Source: Sulfurimonas gotlandica GD1
Lineage (GTDB): Bacteria; Campylobacterota; Campylobacteria; Campylobacterales; Sulfurimonadaceae
NCBI RefSeq assembly: GCF_000242915.1
Contig: NZ_AFRZ01000001.1
Span: 1,364,001 to 1,428,000 of the forward strand
DNA: 64,000 nucleotides
Direction: 5' to 3'
Below, in pieces: positions 8,017-17,167 of the stretch. The position numbers were made by a program, and so were the translations under genes. Position 1 is the first letter of the stretch. Every line of letters starts with the position of its first letter. Under the pieces are notes generated by a model, which made no database searches, was not told where the DNA came from, and was given only the letters and a program-made list of their open reading frames with translations.

Positions 8017-9072
8017 CTACATGCTGTATATCAGAAGCTCAATCGCATCTAATAATTCTTTGTTTGTTGTACCGTTTGTGTTGGCGTAGGCAAGAGCAGC
8101 ACCTGCTCCAACGCCCTCTTTAGCCTCTCCTTCATCATAGAGTTTGAGTACAGGAATCTCAGTATCTGCAAATGAGAAGCTTGTATGAACAGCGTGAGGA
8201 GTGTAACTTAGAAGAGAGAGAATATGTTTGATGTCTGAGTTTTCATCGTTGGCTACCCATGAGGTAGTAGCAAGTGTAATATTGTCGCTTTTTATTCTCA
8301 TAAGAACGTCTTCTTTTAGTTTGTCTGCCACTAAAAGACAAGCCGCCATCTGAGTTCCACCGGCTAAAACTACATGAAATCTTCTTGAAGCTTCTAGAAG
8401 AAAACCTGCATAAAAGATAAGCATATTGTCACTAACAAGAGAGAGCTTTTCAAAGTTAGTCATATCTTCATCCAAGAGAGAAAGTGCTTCGTTAATAGTT
8501 TTCTCTTTGATAGAATCTGGAGAGTTTAAAAAGCTCGAAGAGAAATCATTTCTACAGTCATATCCTAAAGCTAATGCTGTGGTGGTAGCGGTAGTAGTTC
8601 CGCCAGGAGTACTCTCTGCTAAGATGAGATAGTTTCCTTTTAGCTCGTAGTTTTTTCCTGCAATCATCCCTTTTTCGAACACAGTTCTTGCATCTATATT
8701 TGCTCCAGATGCAACTGAGCCTGAAGGATAGATGTCAAAGCTCTGAATAGGTGTTTTTTGCGGAACCGCATCTAGACCAAGGTTTAATACTTCTATGTTA
8801 GAGTAGGGTGTAAGCTTATGTACTGCTCTAGTAATAAGTGCAGGAGTCGGTACACCTTTTGGAGTCTCTGCAAGCTCAGGCATAGAGAATACTTTTTCAT
8901 TTGTTATAAACTCAGCATCTAGAGTCGGTGTAAGAGGAATCTTTCCTGGAATACCGGCTTGTGTAATGCCCTCTATCTCACATGTTCGTGTAACAGAAGC
9001 AGCTAGTAAAAAGTCTGCCTTTCCCTCTGGAAGAGAGTCTGGTTGGTTTGTAAATATATTGAGCGTTTTCAT
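8017..9072 (-). CDS. cobT: Nicotinate-nucleotide:dimethylbenzimidazole phosphoribosyltransferase
   Basis: CobT activates the lower ligand base by transferring phosphoribosyl from nicotinate mononucleotide, giving alpha-ribazole phosphate. The 351-aa sequence fits the variant family found in archaea, cyanobacteria and campylobacterotes more than enterobacterial CobT: key parts are ASVTRTCEIEGITQAGIPG, GVPTPALITRAV, SGANIDAR and ESTPGGTTTATTTALALGY. It lies between btuF and cobU, with BluB (base supplier) and CobS (next step) in the same operon. Confidence 0.9.
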   Translation of the reverse strand: MKTLNIFTNQPDSLPEGKADFLLAASVTRTCEIEGITQAGIPGKIPLTPTLDAEFITNEKVFSMPELAETPKGVPTPALITRAVHKLTPYSNIEVLNLGLDAVPQKTPIQSFDIYPSGSVASGANIDARTVFEKGMIAGKNYELKGNYLILAESTPGGTTTATTTALALGYDCRNDFSSSFLNSPDSIKEKTINEALSLLDEDMTNFEKLSLVSDNMLIFYAGFLLEASRRFHVVLAGGTQMAACLLVADKLKEDVLMRIKSDNITLATTSWVANDENSDIKHILSLLSYTPHAVHTSFSFADTEIPVLKLYDEGEAKEGVGAGAALAYANTNGTTNKELLDAIELLIYSM

Positions 9073-9074
9073 AC

Positions 9075-9908
9075 TTAGTTTCCTAGTCTGTAATTTTTGT
9101 TCATCTCAGTTGAAAGTTTCTTTATAGTTAGAGCTACTCTGTGAGATGGGATATGCAGGTAGTTTTCATCTACTATGGAGATATTGTTGTTTCTCGAAGC
9201 ATTTGTCGGAATGCTTTGCCAAGCTTTGAGTGCTTTTATTACATCTACATTTGGTTCTGTCGCATGTGAATGCAAAATGATAATCTGATCTGGATTAATT
9301 GCTATGATATTTTCATAACTTAGAACAGGCTGTTCAGTTGAGGTCGTTATATAAGCATTTGTATTTCCGCTAAGTCTTATAATATCTTCAAAAAAGATAC
9401 CGTGTCCCGCTATATAAATAGATGAACGCAGGTCGTCTCTAAGTCCGTAGACTATCATGACAGAGTGAGGTGTTTTGTTCTTTGAAGCGTTTTTTATCTC
9501 ATTGTCTATCTCTTTAATGAGTTTTATGTTTGAGTTAGAGTTTATCTCTTTTGCAACTGCATTTATGGATTTTTTTATATTTTCTATAGTATTTAGGTTT
9601 AGCATCACGGTCTTGATTTTAAAGTATTTTAGTTTGTCTAAAGTACCTTGATTGAAGTCTTGACCAACTACTACAGTCGGTGCAAGGGCGAGAATCTTTT
9701 CTATATTTGGATTTGAATAGTTTCCAACTATAGGAAGATTTTGTGCTTCTTTTGGATGCAGGGAATATGTAGATGTTCCCACAAGAGAGCTTCCCTTATC
9801 CAGTGCATAAACTATCTCAGTGATAGATGGGCTAAGAGAGATGATTCTCTCATTTGCCCATAGGTTTAGTGTGAAAAACAGTATGAAAAGAAAAGTTTTT
9901 ATACTCAT
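9075..9908 (-). CDS. btuF: Periplasmic cobalamin-binding protein
   Basis: A 277-aa type III substrate-binding protein with an N-terminal signal peptide (MSIKTFLFILFFTLNLWANE) and the BtuF-like opening RIISLSPSITEIVYALD. Later comes GNYSNPNIEKILALAPTVVVG, typical of iron/B12 binding proteins. It would carry cobalamin from the outer membrane receptor to BtuCD. It lies 10 nt downstream of btuB and 2 nt upstream of cobT. Specificity for B12 is inferred from the operon. Confidence 0.87.
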   Translation of the reverse strand: MSIKTFLFILFFTLNLWANERIISLSPSITEIVYALDKGSSLVGTSTYSLHPKEAQNLPIVGNYSNPNIEKILALAPTVVVGQDFNQGTLDKLKYFKIKTVMLNLNTIENIKKSINAVAKEINSNSNIKLIKEIDNEIKNASKNKTPHSVMIVYGLRDDLRSSIYIAGHGIFFEDIIRLSGNTNAYITTSTEQPVLSYENIIAINPDQIIILHSHATEPNVDVIKALKAWQSIPTNASRNNNISIVDENYLHIPSHRVALTIKKLSTEMNKNYRLGN

Positions 9909-9918
9909 AACACAACCT

Positions 9919-11826
9919 TTAGTATTTTAGTTTGAATCCAACAATAGCAGTTCTTGTAAAGTTTATAGGGTAGATGTTGTCATTCTCTATCCATAAACCA
10001 TTTTTCTGATTAAAAAGATTGTTTATTTTAGCAAAAACTTCCCAACTTTTCATTGTGTATGTTGCAGAGATGTCTGTGCTCATATAAGCATCTTGCTTTT
10101 GAGAGAAGTTGTTGTTAAAGTCATCTGCCGCATAAGTTTCTGAGCGGTAAACCTGAGTCACAGAGATAGTGCTAAATTTATTTGGTAAAAAGCCTAGAGT
10201 CGCTTTTATGTTGTGATCTGAAACACCGGGAAGATGATTTCCTGCATAGTTATCTGAACCTTCTTTTTCTTCATCTATAATGGCTTGAATATAGTTGTAG
10301 TTTAGAGCAATATTCCATTTTTCTGTTATGAGCCATTTGTCATATATGTCAAGGCCGTATTTATGTGATTTGTCTATGTTTGTATTGTCGCCTGTCCAAG
10401 GACCTGTTTTATGATAGTAAATCTCATCTTTGAGATCAATATAAAAAGCAGATATTTTAAATTTGTTATTTGAGACAATATGATTAAAACCAATGCTGTA
10501 ATTGTTTGCCTGAGCTGGATTAACATAACCTGTAAATGCACCTGTAGTCCAGTTAAAGAGTCTGTCTAAGTCCGCTGATTGATAAGAGTGAGCATAGTTA
10601 ATGAAGAGAGATTTTTCTTTGTCATAAGAGTAGTTATATCCAAGTTCCGCACCATGAAGCGTGTCGTCTTGATTATCTCCTCCTCTGCTCTCAAATGAGA
10701 CTTTTTCATATCTGTAACCTGCTTTTATGACACTGTTGCCAAGTTCAAAATTACTCATAATGTATCCGGCATTATTTCTCTTTGTAATTTCGTTAGTAGC
10801 ACTTGTTCTGTCGTTGTTGTAGTTGTCATAACCTACAGAGAGTTTTAAAAAGTCACTCTCATAGTTTATTTTTGCTTTGATAGAGTCGTAAACATAATAA
10901 GCTGGATTAGATGTACCATATTTAGATTTTTTGTTCTCTCTTGTGGCATCTGCATTGAAGTTTAGTTTATCACTTATGTCATAGCCTAAACCAGCGTTGA
11001 ATGCATCTGTATCATAAGATTGTTTTACAGAATAAGCACCTTTTTGAGTAGGGTCATCATTGTACTGAGCCTCAGTTAGTCCACTTGCATAGATCATCTT
11101 TGTTCTTGCACTTGTCGCTCCGGCTCTTAGTTCCAAGGCTTCTATAGGATTGTATAAGAGATTGAATGTACCGGTAGTGAGTTTACTTTCATCTTTGTTC
11201 CCTGCAGAGTCAATGTTACGGATACCATCATTCTTTTGTGCTTCACCACTTGCAGAAATAGCTAGTTTATCGCCTTTGTGACCAAGATAAAATGAACCGT
11301 CAAAAGTTCCGTAACTTCCGCCATAAATAGTAAACTCTTTGTCATTACTTTTTTTAGTAGTGATGTTGATAACACCCGCATTTGCACCGTCTCCGCCAAC
11401 AACGATACCGCTTGATTTTATGATTTCAATACGGCTGATAGATGCCGGAGAAATAGATGAAAGTAGTTGAGACACCATATCTACGTTGTTTAGTCTTCTG
11501 CCATTTACATTGATGACTATGTTTTGGTAACCATCAGTAATGCCAAATCCGCGCATATCTATCTTTTGGGCAAAAGGATTTCCATATCCAGGCATAGTAA
11601 TAACAGAAGTCTGAGAATTTAAAAACTCATAGACATTTCTTACATGAGCTTTTTCTATATCTTTTTGTGTATATATTTCTACTGCATCTGTAGATTTTAA
11701 CTCATCAGTTTTTATGGCAGTTGATGTGATGCTCAGGGGTTCCAGAACAACTGTTTTTGCATCAGTAGCGTGAAGTGAGCTTAAAAAAGCAACTAGAATT
11801 ATTGAAAATTTTATAGTATTTTGCAT
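9919..11826 (-). CDS. btuB: TonB-dependent outer membrane receptor, BtuB-like
   Basis: A 635-aa TonB-dependent receptor: signal peptide (MQNTIKFSIILVAFLSSLHA), a putative TonB box in VVLEPLSITST, a plug domain (about residues 45-155, ending GVVVGG..ANAGVINITTKK), and a 22-strand-type barrel ending in an aromatic residue (VGFKLKY). It is the first long gene of the cobalamin locus, so B12 or cobinamide uptake is the natural role. Its Shine-Dalgarno AAGG (11833-11836) sits 6 nt before the ATG and falls inside a hairpin described separately. Confidence 0.9.
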   Translation of the reverse strand: MQNTIKFSIILVAFLSSLHATDAKTVVLEPLSITSTAIKTDELKSTDAVEIYTQKDIEKAHVRNVYEFLNSQTSVITMPGYGNPFAQKIDMRGFGITDGYQNIVINVNGRRLNNVDMVSQLLSSISPASISRIEIIKSSGIVVGGDGANAGVINITTKKSNDKEFTIYGGSYGTFDGSFYLGHKGDKLAISASGEAQKNDGIRNIDSAGNKDESKLTTGTFNLLYNPIEALELRAGATSARTKMIYASGLTEAQYNDDPTQKGAYSVKQSYDTDAFNAGLGYDISDKLNFNADATRENKKSKYGTSNPAYYVYDSIKAKINYESDFLKLSVGYDNYNNDRTSATNEITKRNNAGYIMSNFELGNSVIKAGYRYEKVSFESRGGDNQDDTLHGAELGYNYSYDKEKSLFINYAHSYQSADLDRLFNWTTGAFTGYVNPAQANNYSIGFNHIVSNNKFKISAFYIDLKDEIYYHKTGPWTGDNTNIDKSHKYGLDIYDKWLITEKWNIALNYNYIQAIIDEEKEGSDNYAGNHLPGVSDHNIKATLGFLPNKFSTISVTQVYRSETYAADDFNNNFSQKQDAYMSTDISATYTMKSWEVFAKINNLFNQKNGLWIENDNIYPINFTRTAIVGFKLKY

Positions 11827-11833
11827 TGTCGAC

Positions 11834-11879
11834 CTTAATCTTTTGTATAGTTTTTTGTATATTGTGTAGAAAGATTAAG
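11834..11879 (-). promoter_or_regulatory. Hairpin covering the btuB ribosome binding site
   Basis: A perfect 10-bp inverted repeat, CTTAATCTTT (11870-11879) and AAAGATTAAG (11834-11843) read on the minus strand, encloses a 26-nt loop. The 3' arm contains the first bases of the btuB Shine-Dalgarno (AAGG, 11833-11836), so folding would mask it. The 5' arm contains the TAA stop of the short upstream ORF. The pairing is seen directly; the regulatory role is inferred. Confidence 0.55.
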
Positions 11880-12027
11880 CTGCGGGGGGAGAGGCTATTT
11901 TTATAGTTAGCGGTTTTCCACTTAGAGTTGATGCAGATGCACACATCGCCACAATTTTTTGTTGTGATACATGGGCTTGTATTGCTGCTAGTGAGAAGTA
12001 ATTCTTACCAAAACCTTTAGGTTGCAT
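11875..12027 (-). CDS. Putative 50-codon leader ORF upstream of btuB
   Basis: An ATG at 12025-12027 opens a 50-aa frame beginning MQPKGFGKNYFSLAAIQAHV and ending in KIASPPAA, with its stop at 11875-11877. I recognise no family. The composition (Ala/Ser/Lys rich, with sensible hydrophobic pattern) resembles a real protein or a fragment of one, but the ribosome site is weak (AGAGA about 11 nt before the ATG). It lies on the btuB transcript and ends within the hairpin that masks the btuB ribosome site. It may be a translated leader peptide, a gene remnant, or chance. Confidence 0.35.
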   Translation of the reverse strand: MQPKGFGKNYFSLAAIQAHVSQQKIVAMCASASTLSGKPLTIKIASPPAA

Positions 12028-12171
12028 CTGCGTTATTATCTCTTTATTGAATTTTCATCTAATTGTAGTCAAATACTTTTAATTCTCAATGAAAAGGGGA
12101 TAAATGAATGTTAAATTTATTTTTTTTGAGATACAATCTAAAGACACTAAAAACAACAGTAGGTATGCAGC

Positions 12172-13869
12172 ATGAATAAAGAGCACTTTGATAGTCTAAT
12201 AAAGAGTACTAAAAAACTCAGTATACTCTATGTTGAAGATGATAAACTTGCTAGAGACTCTACGCTAAAATTTTTAGAAACATTTTTTTTAAAGATAGAT
12301 ATTGCAGTAGATGGTGAACAGGCCTATGCAAAAAAACAGCTAAAAAAATATGACATAATCATTACAGATATAAATATGCCAAAGTTAAATGGTATAGAAC
12401 TTATAGAAAAAATTCGCAAACATGATGCATCTACCCCTATCCTAATTCTTTCAGCTTATGATGACAGAGACTATTTTGTGCAAAGTATAAAGTTTGGTGT
12501 AGACGGCTATATTTTAAAGCCTGTAGAGTTAGGACAGTTTAACACTATCATCTCAAAGATAGTAAAGAGAATAGATCTGGAGAGATCTCTTTCAGAGTAC
12601 CAAAACAACTTAGAGCAAAAAGTAGAAGAGAAGACTAGAGAGCTTAGATACAGATGTTACCATGAGTTTCACACTGACCTGCCAAACTCTCAACAACTTC
12701 AAGCAGATATACTGAAAAAAGATTTTAGTTATATTCTGCTTTTAGATATCTCACACTTCTCTACTATAAATAAAGAGTATGGAAAAGTCTTTGCAAATCA
12801 TGTTCTAGTAAGAACAGCCCGCATGTTAGAGTACCATATACATAAAAAAGCAAAACTCTATAAAATAGAATCAGACAGATTTGTCATAATGTTAAAAGAT
12901 GCAACCTCAGAAGATGTGCATGAGTACTGTAATCAGATAGTTGCATTTTTTGATAATAAAAATGTAAAAGTTGATGAGGCTGAGTTAAGCATCACCTTTA
13001 ATATCGGTGTTGCAAAAATACAAGATGATATAACAGAGACTCTTATCAACTGCGAATATGCACTAGATAAGTCTAAAGATCTTGGAAGTAGAAGATACGA
13101 AGTATTTGATGATGAAATCAGCTGTTTTAGAGATGAAAAAGAGGCTATTAGATGGTTAAGAACAACAAGAATGCTGATCTTAGAAGACAAGATAGAGCCA
13201 TATTTCCAACCAATACAGGATATAAAAACTAATGAGATACTAAAGTATGAGGTTTTAGCCAGAGGTATCTTAGGCGATAGAATAGTATCTCCTATATACT
13301 TTATACCTCCAGCTGAAAAACTTGGACTTATTACCTCAATAACCAGAATCATGATAAATAAAAGTTTTGCATTTTTTCAAGATAAAACACATCAATTTTC
13401 AATAAATATCACAGAACGAGATCTGCTGGAGAGCTATCTGGTGGATTTTTTAAATGAGAAGATGGCGACATATAACATCTCTGCAGATAGAGTTACATTT
13501 GAGATACTTGAAAACATAACCTTAGTAAAAAACAATGCAAAAATAACAGAGCAGTTAAACGGACTAAGAGCTATGGGATTTAAAATTGCTATAGATGATT
13601 TTGGAATTGAGAATTCAAACTTTAGCAGACTTTTAGAGATAAATTTAGACTTCATAAAAATAGATGGAGTCTTTATAAGAAATCTAAAAGAAAATGCTAG
13701 AAACAGGACTATTACTAAAGCCATCGTAAATCTATCTAAGACTTTAGGTATTAAAACTATTGCTGAGTTTGTAGAAGATGAAGATATTTATAACATTATT
13801 AAAGAGTGTGGTATTGACTATGCTCAAGGTTATTATATAGGTAAACCAGAGGCTGTATTAATCAGCTAA
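12172..13869 (+). CDS. Response regulator with degenerate GGDEF and EAL phosphodiesterase domains
   Basis: A 565-aa three-domain protein. Residues 15-130 are a receiver domain with phosphoacceptor Asp66 (ITDINMP) and Lys116 (LKP). Residues 160-310 are a GGDEF-like domain whose signature reads ESDRF (233-237), so it is not expected to make c-di-GMP. Residues 325-560 are an EAL domain with EVL at 360-362, INITERDL, FEILE (Glu444), IDDFG (Asp475-Asp476), IKIDG (Lys496), AEFVE (Glu532) and QGY (Gln552). The metal and catalytic residues therefore look intact. The likely job is phosphorylation-controlled c-di-GMP breakdown. Its 3' end overlaps the convergent sensor kinase gene by 12 nt, and that kinase is the obvious candidate partner. 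Confidence 0.9.
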   Translation: MNKEHFDSLIKSTKKLSILYVEDDKLARDSTLKFLETFFLKIDIAVDGEQAYAKKQLKKYDIIITDINMPKLNGIELIEKIRKHDASTPILILSAYDDRDYFVQSIKFGVDGYILKPVELGQFNTIISKIVKRIDLERSLSEYQNNLEQKVEEKTRELRYRCYHEFHTDLPNSQQLQADILKKDFSYILLLDISHFSTINKEYGKVFANHVLVRTARMLEYHIHKKAKLYKIESDRFVIMLKDATSEDVHEYCNQIVAFFDNKNVKVDEAELSITFNIGVAKIQDDITETLINCEYALDKSKDLGSRRYEVFDDEISCFRDEKEAIRWLRTTRMLILEDKIEPYFQPIQDIKTNEILKYEVLARGILGDRIVSPIYFIPPAEKLGLITSITRIMINKSFAFFQDKTHQFSINITERDLLESYLVDFLNEKMATYNISADRVTFEILENITLVKNNAKITEQLNGLRAMGFKIAIDDFGIENSNFSRLLEINLDFIKIDGVFIRNLKENARNRTITKAIVNLSKTLGIKTIAEFVEDEDIYNIIKECGIDYAQGYYIGKPEAVLIS

Positions 13870-15414
13870 AGAAAACTTATTTGGGTCTAGTGTTATTTTA
13901 AACCTAGCACCTTCTTGAGTGTTAAAACACTCTATGGACCCTAAACAGTGGTTCTCTATGATAGTTTTACTCATATATAGACCCAAACCTGTTCCGCTTT
14001 TTTTATCTTTTGTTGAGAAGTAAGGATCAAAGATTTTGGACAATATTTCTACATCTATTCCTCTGGCATTATCTGAAACTTCAAAAATGGCATCTGTACC
14101 ATGCCTATATGTTTTAATCTCTATTAGGCCATGGCTGATTCCATTTTCTATAATCGCATCTTCAGCATTTTTAATCAGATTTAAAATAACCTGCTTAAAC
14201 TCATTTTCATAGATGCAAAGCTCATCTTTAAAATCATTATGTATGACTAAGATTGTGTCGTGATCTTGAAGAGATGTTTTAACGATTTGAACAGTGTCAT
14301 CTATAATATTTTCAAAAGTTGTTTTTGTAACCACCTTGGAATCTTTAAAGAAGTTTCTAAAATCATTAATAGTGAGACTAAGATGCTGTGAATATGCTTG
14401 AATATCTTTTATGCCTGCAGTAAATACAGGCTGATCATAATCATCCATAATAAGCTTTAACTCTAGTGTAGATGCAGTCGAAGAGATAGCGGCTAATGGT
14501 TGTCTCCATTGGTGAGCAATCATACTTAGCATCTCACCCATTTGTGCCATTTTACTCTGCTGAAGCATATGTAGTTCTTTCTCTTTAGCTTGAGTTATTG
14601 CTTTTGAAGTTTCATTTTTTAGGTTTATAAATTCATCTTGAAGTTGATCATTCGCATCAAGTAACTCTTTTTCTCTCTTTGCTAAAATATAAGATAAATA
14701 TATTACTAAAACAAAGCCTATGATGGAGATGAAAATAAGCATGTTGTCTCTAGCTTCTAGGTTTGACTCAATAACATCCTCAAGAGAAGTTATAACTTCG
14801 ATTACTCCCCTTTTGTCACCTAGTTTCCATTTGTCCTCTGTCCATGTTCTTTGGGGATGTGAATTGTGACAATCTACACAAGCCTGGTCAGTCATAAAGT
14901 CAGTTACTGCAACTCTTAAAACAGGTTTATCATCTATAAAATCCTTTTTTATGTAGATACCGTCATCACTATTTTTAGTATATTCTATTGCTTCTTTTTG
15001 AAATTCACTTAGTTCTCTCATCTTTCTAAAGGCAAAAGGGTATTCACTGTAAAGATTGTACTTTATTCCACTGTTATCGCTAAATATTCTACTTAGATCA
15101 TGCAGAGCAGTTGCTGGAAGTGGCAGAGAGTTATTTAGACCCTTGTGGTCATAACTAAACTGCATATTTGGTGCATACTTTTTAATATCTTTTACAACAG
15201 CATCTACATAATAAGCACGTGTTAGTTTCATCTGCTCAACAGCGGTAATAGAGTGTTTTGTGGCCATTTTAATAGAATTTTTTTCTGTAATATATGGAAT
15301 GTAAAAGAAAACAGTTATATAAGTGGCAAGAGAGGCTAATATGATAGGCGTGATGATTTTACTATCGCGAAGAATTTTTAGTGCTGAGTTTATTTTTTTA
15401 TTCATTATCTTCAT
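13858..15414 (-). CDS. Sensor histidine kinase with periplasmic Tll0287-like (DUF3365) haem-type domain
   Basis: A 518-aa membrane kinase. Order: TM1 (about 20-40), periplasmic domain (about 45-220) with Cys179-x-x-Cys182-His183 (ACVDCHNSHP), TM2 (about 225-245), a coiled-coil linker, a HisKA motif with His301 (MIAHQWRQPLAA), and a HATPase domain ending in GTGLGLYMSK. The CxxCH in a DUF3365 domain is a c-type haem attachment motif, pointing to redox or gas sensing; bound haem is inferred. The start could be ATG 15414 or ATG 15405; neither has a strong ribosome site. Gene order, tail-to-tail with the EAL response regulator, suggests one signalling pair. Confidence 0.88.
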   Translation of the reverse strand: MKIMNKKINSALKILRDSKIITPIILASLATYITVFFYIPYITEKNSIKMATKHSITAVEQMKLTRAYYVDAVVKDIKKYAPNMQFSYDHKGLNNSLPLPATALHDLSRIFSDNSGIKYNLYSEYPFAFRKMRELSEFQKEAIEYTKNSDDGIYIKKDFIDDKPVLRVAVTDFMTDQACVDCHNSHPQRTWTEDKWKLGDKRGVIEVITSLEDVIESNLEARDNMLIFISIIGFVLVIYLSYILAKREKELLDANDQLQDEFINLKNETSKAITQAKEKELHMLQQSKMAQMGEMLSMIAHQWRQPLAAISSTASTLELKLIMDDYDQPVFTAGIKDIQAYSQHLSLTINDFRNFFKDSKVVTKTTFENIIDDTVQIVKTSLQDHDTILVIHNDFKDELCIYENEFKQVILNLIKNAEDAIIENGISHGLIEIKTYRHGTDAIFEVSDNARGIDVEILSKIFDPYFSTKDKKSGTGLGLYMSKTIIENHCLGSIECFNTQEGARFKITLDPNKFSLAD

Positions 15415-15475
15415 TAGTGAGGCATTATATATATGTTGTACTTAAAGTTGTTTTATATCTGCTAAACTATCATTT

Positions 15476-16801
15476 ATGAAACTCTCACACTTAATACAAA
15501 TAAAAAACTATCTACAAAAATTTCAAAAAATTTCAGCAATATATAGAGTAAGTGACACAATAGTCAAAGTATCATTCGATAGAGACGATGAAATCTTCTT
15601 TGAGATGCAACGCTCAAACTCTAAGATGTTTAGATGCAGCTCTTATGCCCGCTCAAAAGTTTATAATGCTCCATTTGATGTGCTTTTAGCAAAACGATTT
15701 AATCGTGCAAATATTTTGAGTGTAGAACTTATAAATGAAGATAAAATCTTAAGATTTAAAACCTCAATCAGTTCTGCATACAAAGAGGAAACAACATTAC
15801 TGCAGTTTGAATTTACAGGTAAATATACAAATGTAATCATTTTAGATGAAAATGAAGTGGTACTTGAAGCTCTTCGTCATGTTGATCTCTTTTCTTCATT
15901 TCGTGAAGTAAGGGTTGGACAGAAGCTACTGAATGTCCCAACTGCTCCATTTATAGCAAAAGAGTACCCGCTAGAAGATGTAGAAAAGTTTTTGCATGAT
16001 GAGTATGCTCAAGATATTGAGGATAAACTAGGATCTCTAAAAAAGCAAAAACTCTCTTTTCTTGGTAAAAAGCTAAAAAAATTGCAAAAATTGTACGATG
16101 TGCTTGAAGATGAAGAAAAACTTGAAGCTGAGGTGCAAATGTGTCAGCATCATGGAAACTTACTTTTAGCAAATATTCATAATATTAAGCCATATAAAAA
16201 GAGCATAGAGGTGAGTGACTATGACGGAACTCCTGTTACAATAGAGTTTCACAAAGACTTCTCAAGCCCCGCACAGATGGCAAATTCTCTATTTACAAGA
16301 AGTAAAAAAGCTAAACAAAAAGTATCGCATCTGCATATAGAAAAAGAGTCTCTTAATTCTAAAATAGAGCATATGAAACTATTTATGTCTGCTGTAGAAG
16401 AGGCAAAAGATATAGCCAAGATACAACTCTTGTTCCCAAAAAAGATTCAATCGAAAAAGATAAAAACAAATGATTCTATAGAGACTTTCTGGATAGATGG
16501 TTATAAAATTCAGCTTGGCAAAAATGAAAAGGGTAATGTAGAAGTCCTTAAAAATGCAAGAGCAAAAGATATTTGGGTTCATATGAAAGATAGACCATCA
16601 GCTCACGTAATCATCACAACAGATAAGCAAAATATCCCTATGAATATCATCGAAGGGGCTGGAAGATTGTGTGTTGATTTTACAATAGCTCAAAAAGATA
16701 AGTTTTTGGTCGATTATACTCCTAGACGAGAAGTTACTATTCAAAGTGGTGCGAGTGTGCTTTATAATAAATATAAAACTATCGAGATAGATACACGGTG
16801 A
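15476..16801 (+). CDS. rqcH: NFACT/RqcH-family ribosome quality control protein
   Basis: A 441-aa NFACT protein (formerly annotated as fibronectin-binding protein A). Bacterial RqcH binds the 50S subunit with peptidyl-tRNA from stalled ribosomes and adds C-terminal alanine tails. The N-terminal NFACT-N domain includes FEFTGKYTNVIILDEN and LEALRHVD; a coiled-coil region follows (about 185-320); and the C-terminal NFACT-R domain has DIWVHMKDRPSAHVII. The protein is short compared with ~560 aa in Bacillus. Family membership is clear; activity is taken from studied members. Confidence 0.85.
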   Translation: MKLSHLIQIKNYLQKFQKISAIYRVSDTIVKVSFDRDDEIFFEMQRSNSKMFRCSSYARSKVYNAPFDVLLAKRFNRANILSVELINEDKILRFKTSISSAYKEETTLLQFEFTGKYTNVIILDENEVVLEALRHVDLFSSFREVRVGQKLLNVPTAPFIAKEYPLEDVEKFLHDEYAQDIEDKLGSLKKQKLSFLGKKLKKLQKLYDVLEDEEKLEAEVQMCQHHGNLLLANIHNIKPYKKSIEVSDYDGTPVTIEFHKDFSSPAQMANSLFTRSKKAKQKVSHLHIEKESLNSKIEHMKLFMSAVEEAKDIAKIQLLFPKKIQSKKIKTNDSIETFWIDGYKIQLGKNEKGNVEVLKNARAKDIWVHMKDRPSAHVIITTDKQNIPMNIIEGAGRLCVDFTIAQKDKFLVDYTPRREVTIQSGASVLYNKYKTIEIDTR

Positions 16802-16827
16802 TAGTAGATTAAAGTGAGGAGGATGTT

Positions 16828-17139
16828 ATGTCAATTGGAGCGATAGGAAGTGCTGTTTTTACTAATCAGATGACTGCTAATGTGTCCTCTGTGCAAAATG
16901 CTCATAATAATCGTGTGGATTTTCAAAATATGGTTGCGCAAGCGGCTGCTCAAGAGAAAGACGAGAAGGTTCTTGAAGTCCGTCCAACTGAAGAAAATCA
17001 TGAAGTTGATCCAGATCGTGAACATGAAAAAAATGAAGCTGATCAAGAGACTGCCAGAAGTAAACATGAAGAACATGAGAGTGAAGAAGAGGAAAAAAAG
17101 AGTGAGTTTCCAATTCATAAACTAGATATTAAAGTCTGA
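16828..17139 (+). CDS. Small acidic protein of unknown function
   Basis: A 103-aa protein behind a very strong ribosome site (GAGGAGG about 5 nt before ATG). The first ~45 residues (opening MSIGAIGSAVFTNQMTANVS) are uncharged and look ordered; the last ~55 are rich in Glu, Lys, Asp and His and probably disordered. No signal peptide or membrane segment. I do not recognise the family. It follows rqcH by 26 nt and precedes cdsA, but neither suggests a role. Confidence 0.7.
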   Translation: MSIGAIGSAVFTNQMTANVSSVQNAHNNRVDFQNMVAQAAAQEKDEKVLEVRPTEENHEVDPDREHEKNEADQETARSKHEEHESEEEEKKSEFPIHKLDIKV

Positions 17140-17167
17140 TTTGGTATAATCCTTTCAAAGGAAACTC

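Larger units (their letters stand above)
11827..12171. other. 345-nt divergent intergenic region between btuB and the response-regulator gene
   Basis: This is the only stretch over 300 nt without a confidently called gene. On the minus strand it holds a possible -10 (TACAAT at 12062-12067 in reverse), the 50-codon ORF and the btuB hairpin. On the plus strand a TACAAT at 12132-12137 is a plausible -10 for the gene at 12172. I searched by eye for the B12-box and other conserved parts of cobalamin riboswitches and did not find them. Confidence 0.5.

Noticed and set aside
11762-11944. 60-codon minus-strand frame over the btuB start
   Set aside because: It overlaps the btuB signal peptide region in another frame, has no ribosome site and odd composition; the 50-codon frame is a better candidate.
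11933-12031. 9-bp inverted repeat GCAGATGCA/TGCATCTGC in the btuB leader as a riboswitch-like closing stem
   Set aside because: Both arms contain the AGATGC hexamer that is abundant throughout the window, so a chance pair 81 nt apart is easily explained.
11827-12171. Cobalamin riboswitch upstream of btuB
   Set aside because: No B12-box (GCCACTG-type) or other conserved core segments could be found on the minus strand. A covariance-model search with Rfam RF00174 would settle it.
16831-17118. Long open frames opposite and overlapping the acidic 103-aa gene
   Set aside because: They are a by-product of the repetitive Glu/Lys/His codons; the sense frame has the strong ribosome site.
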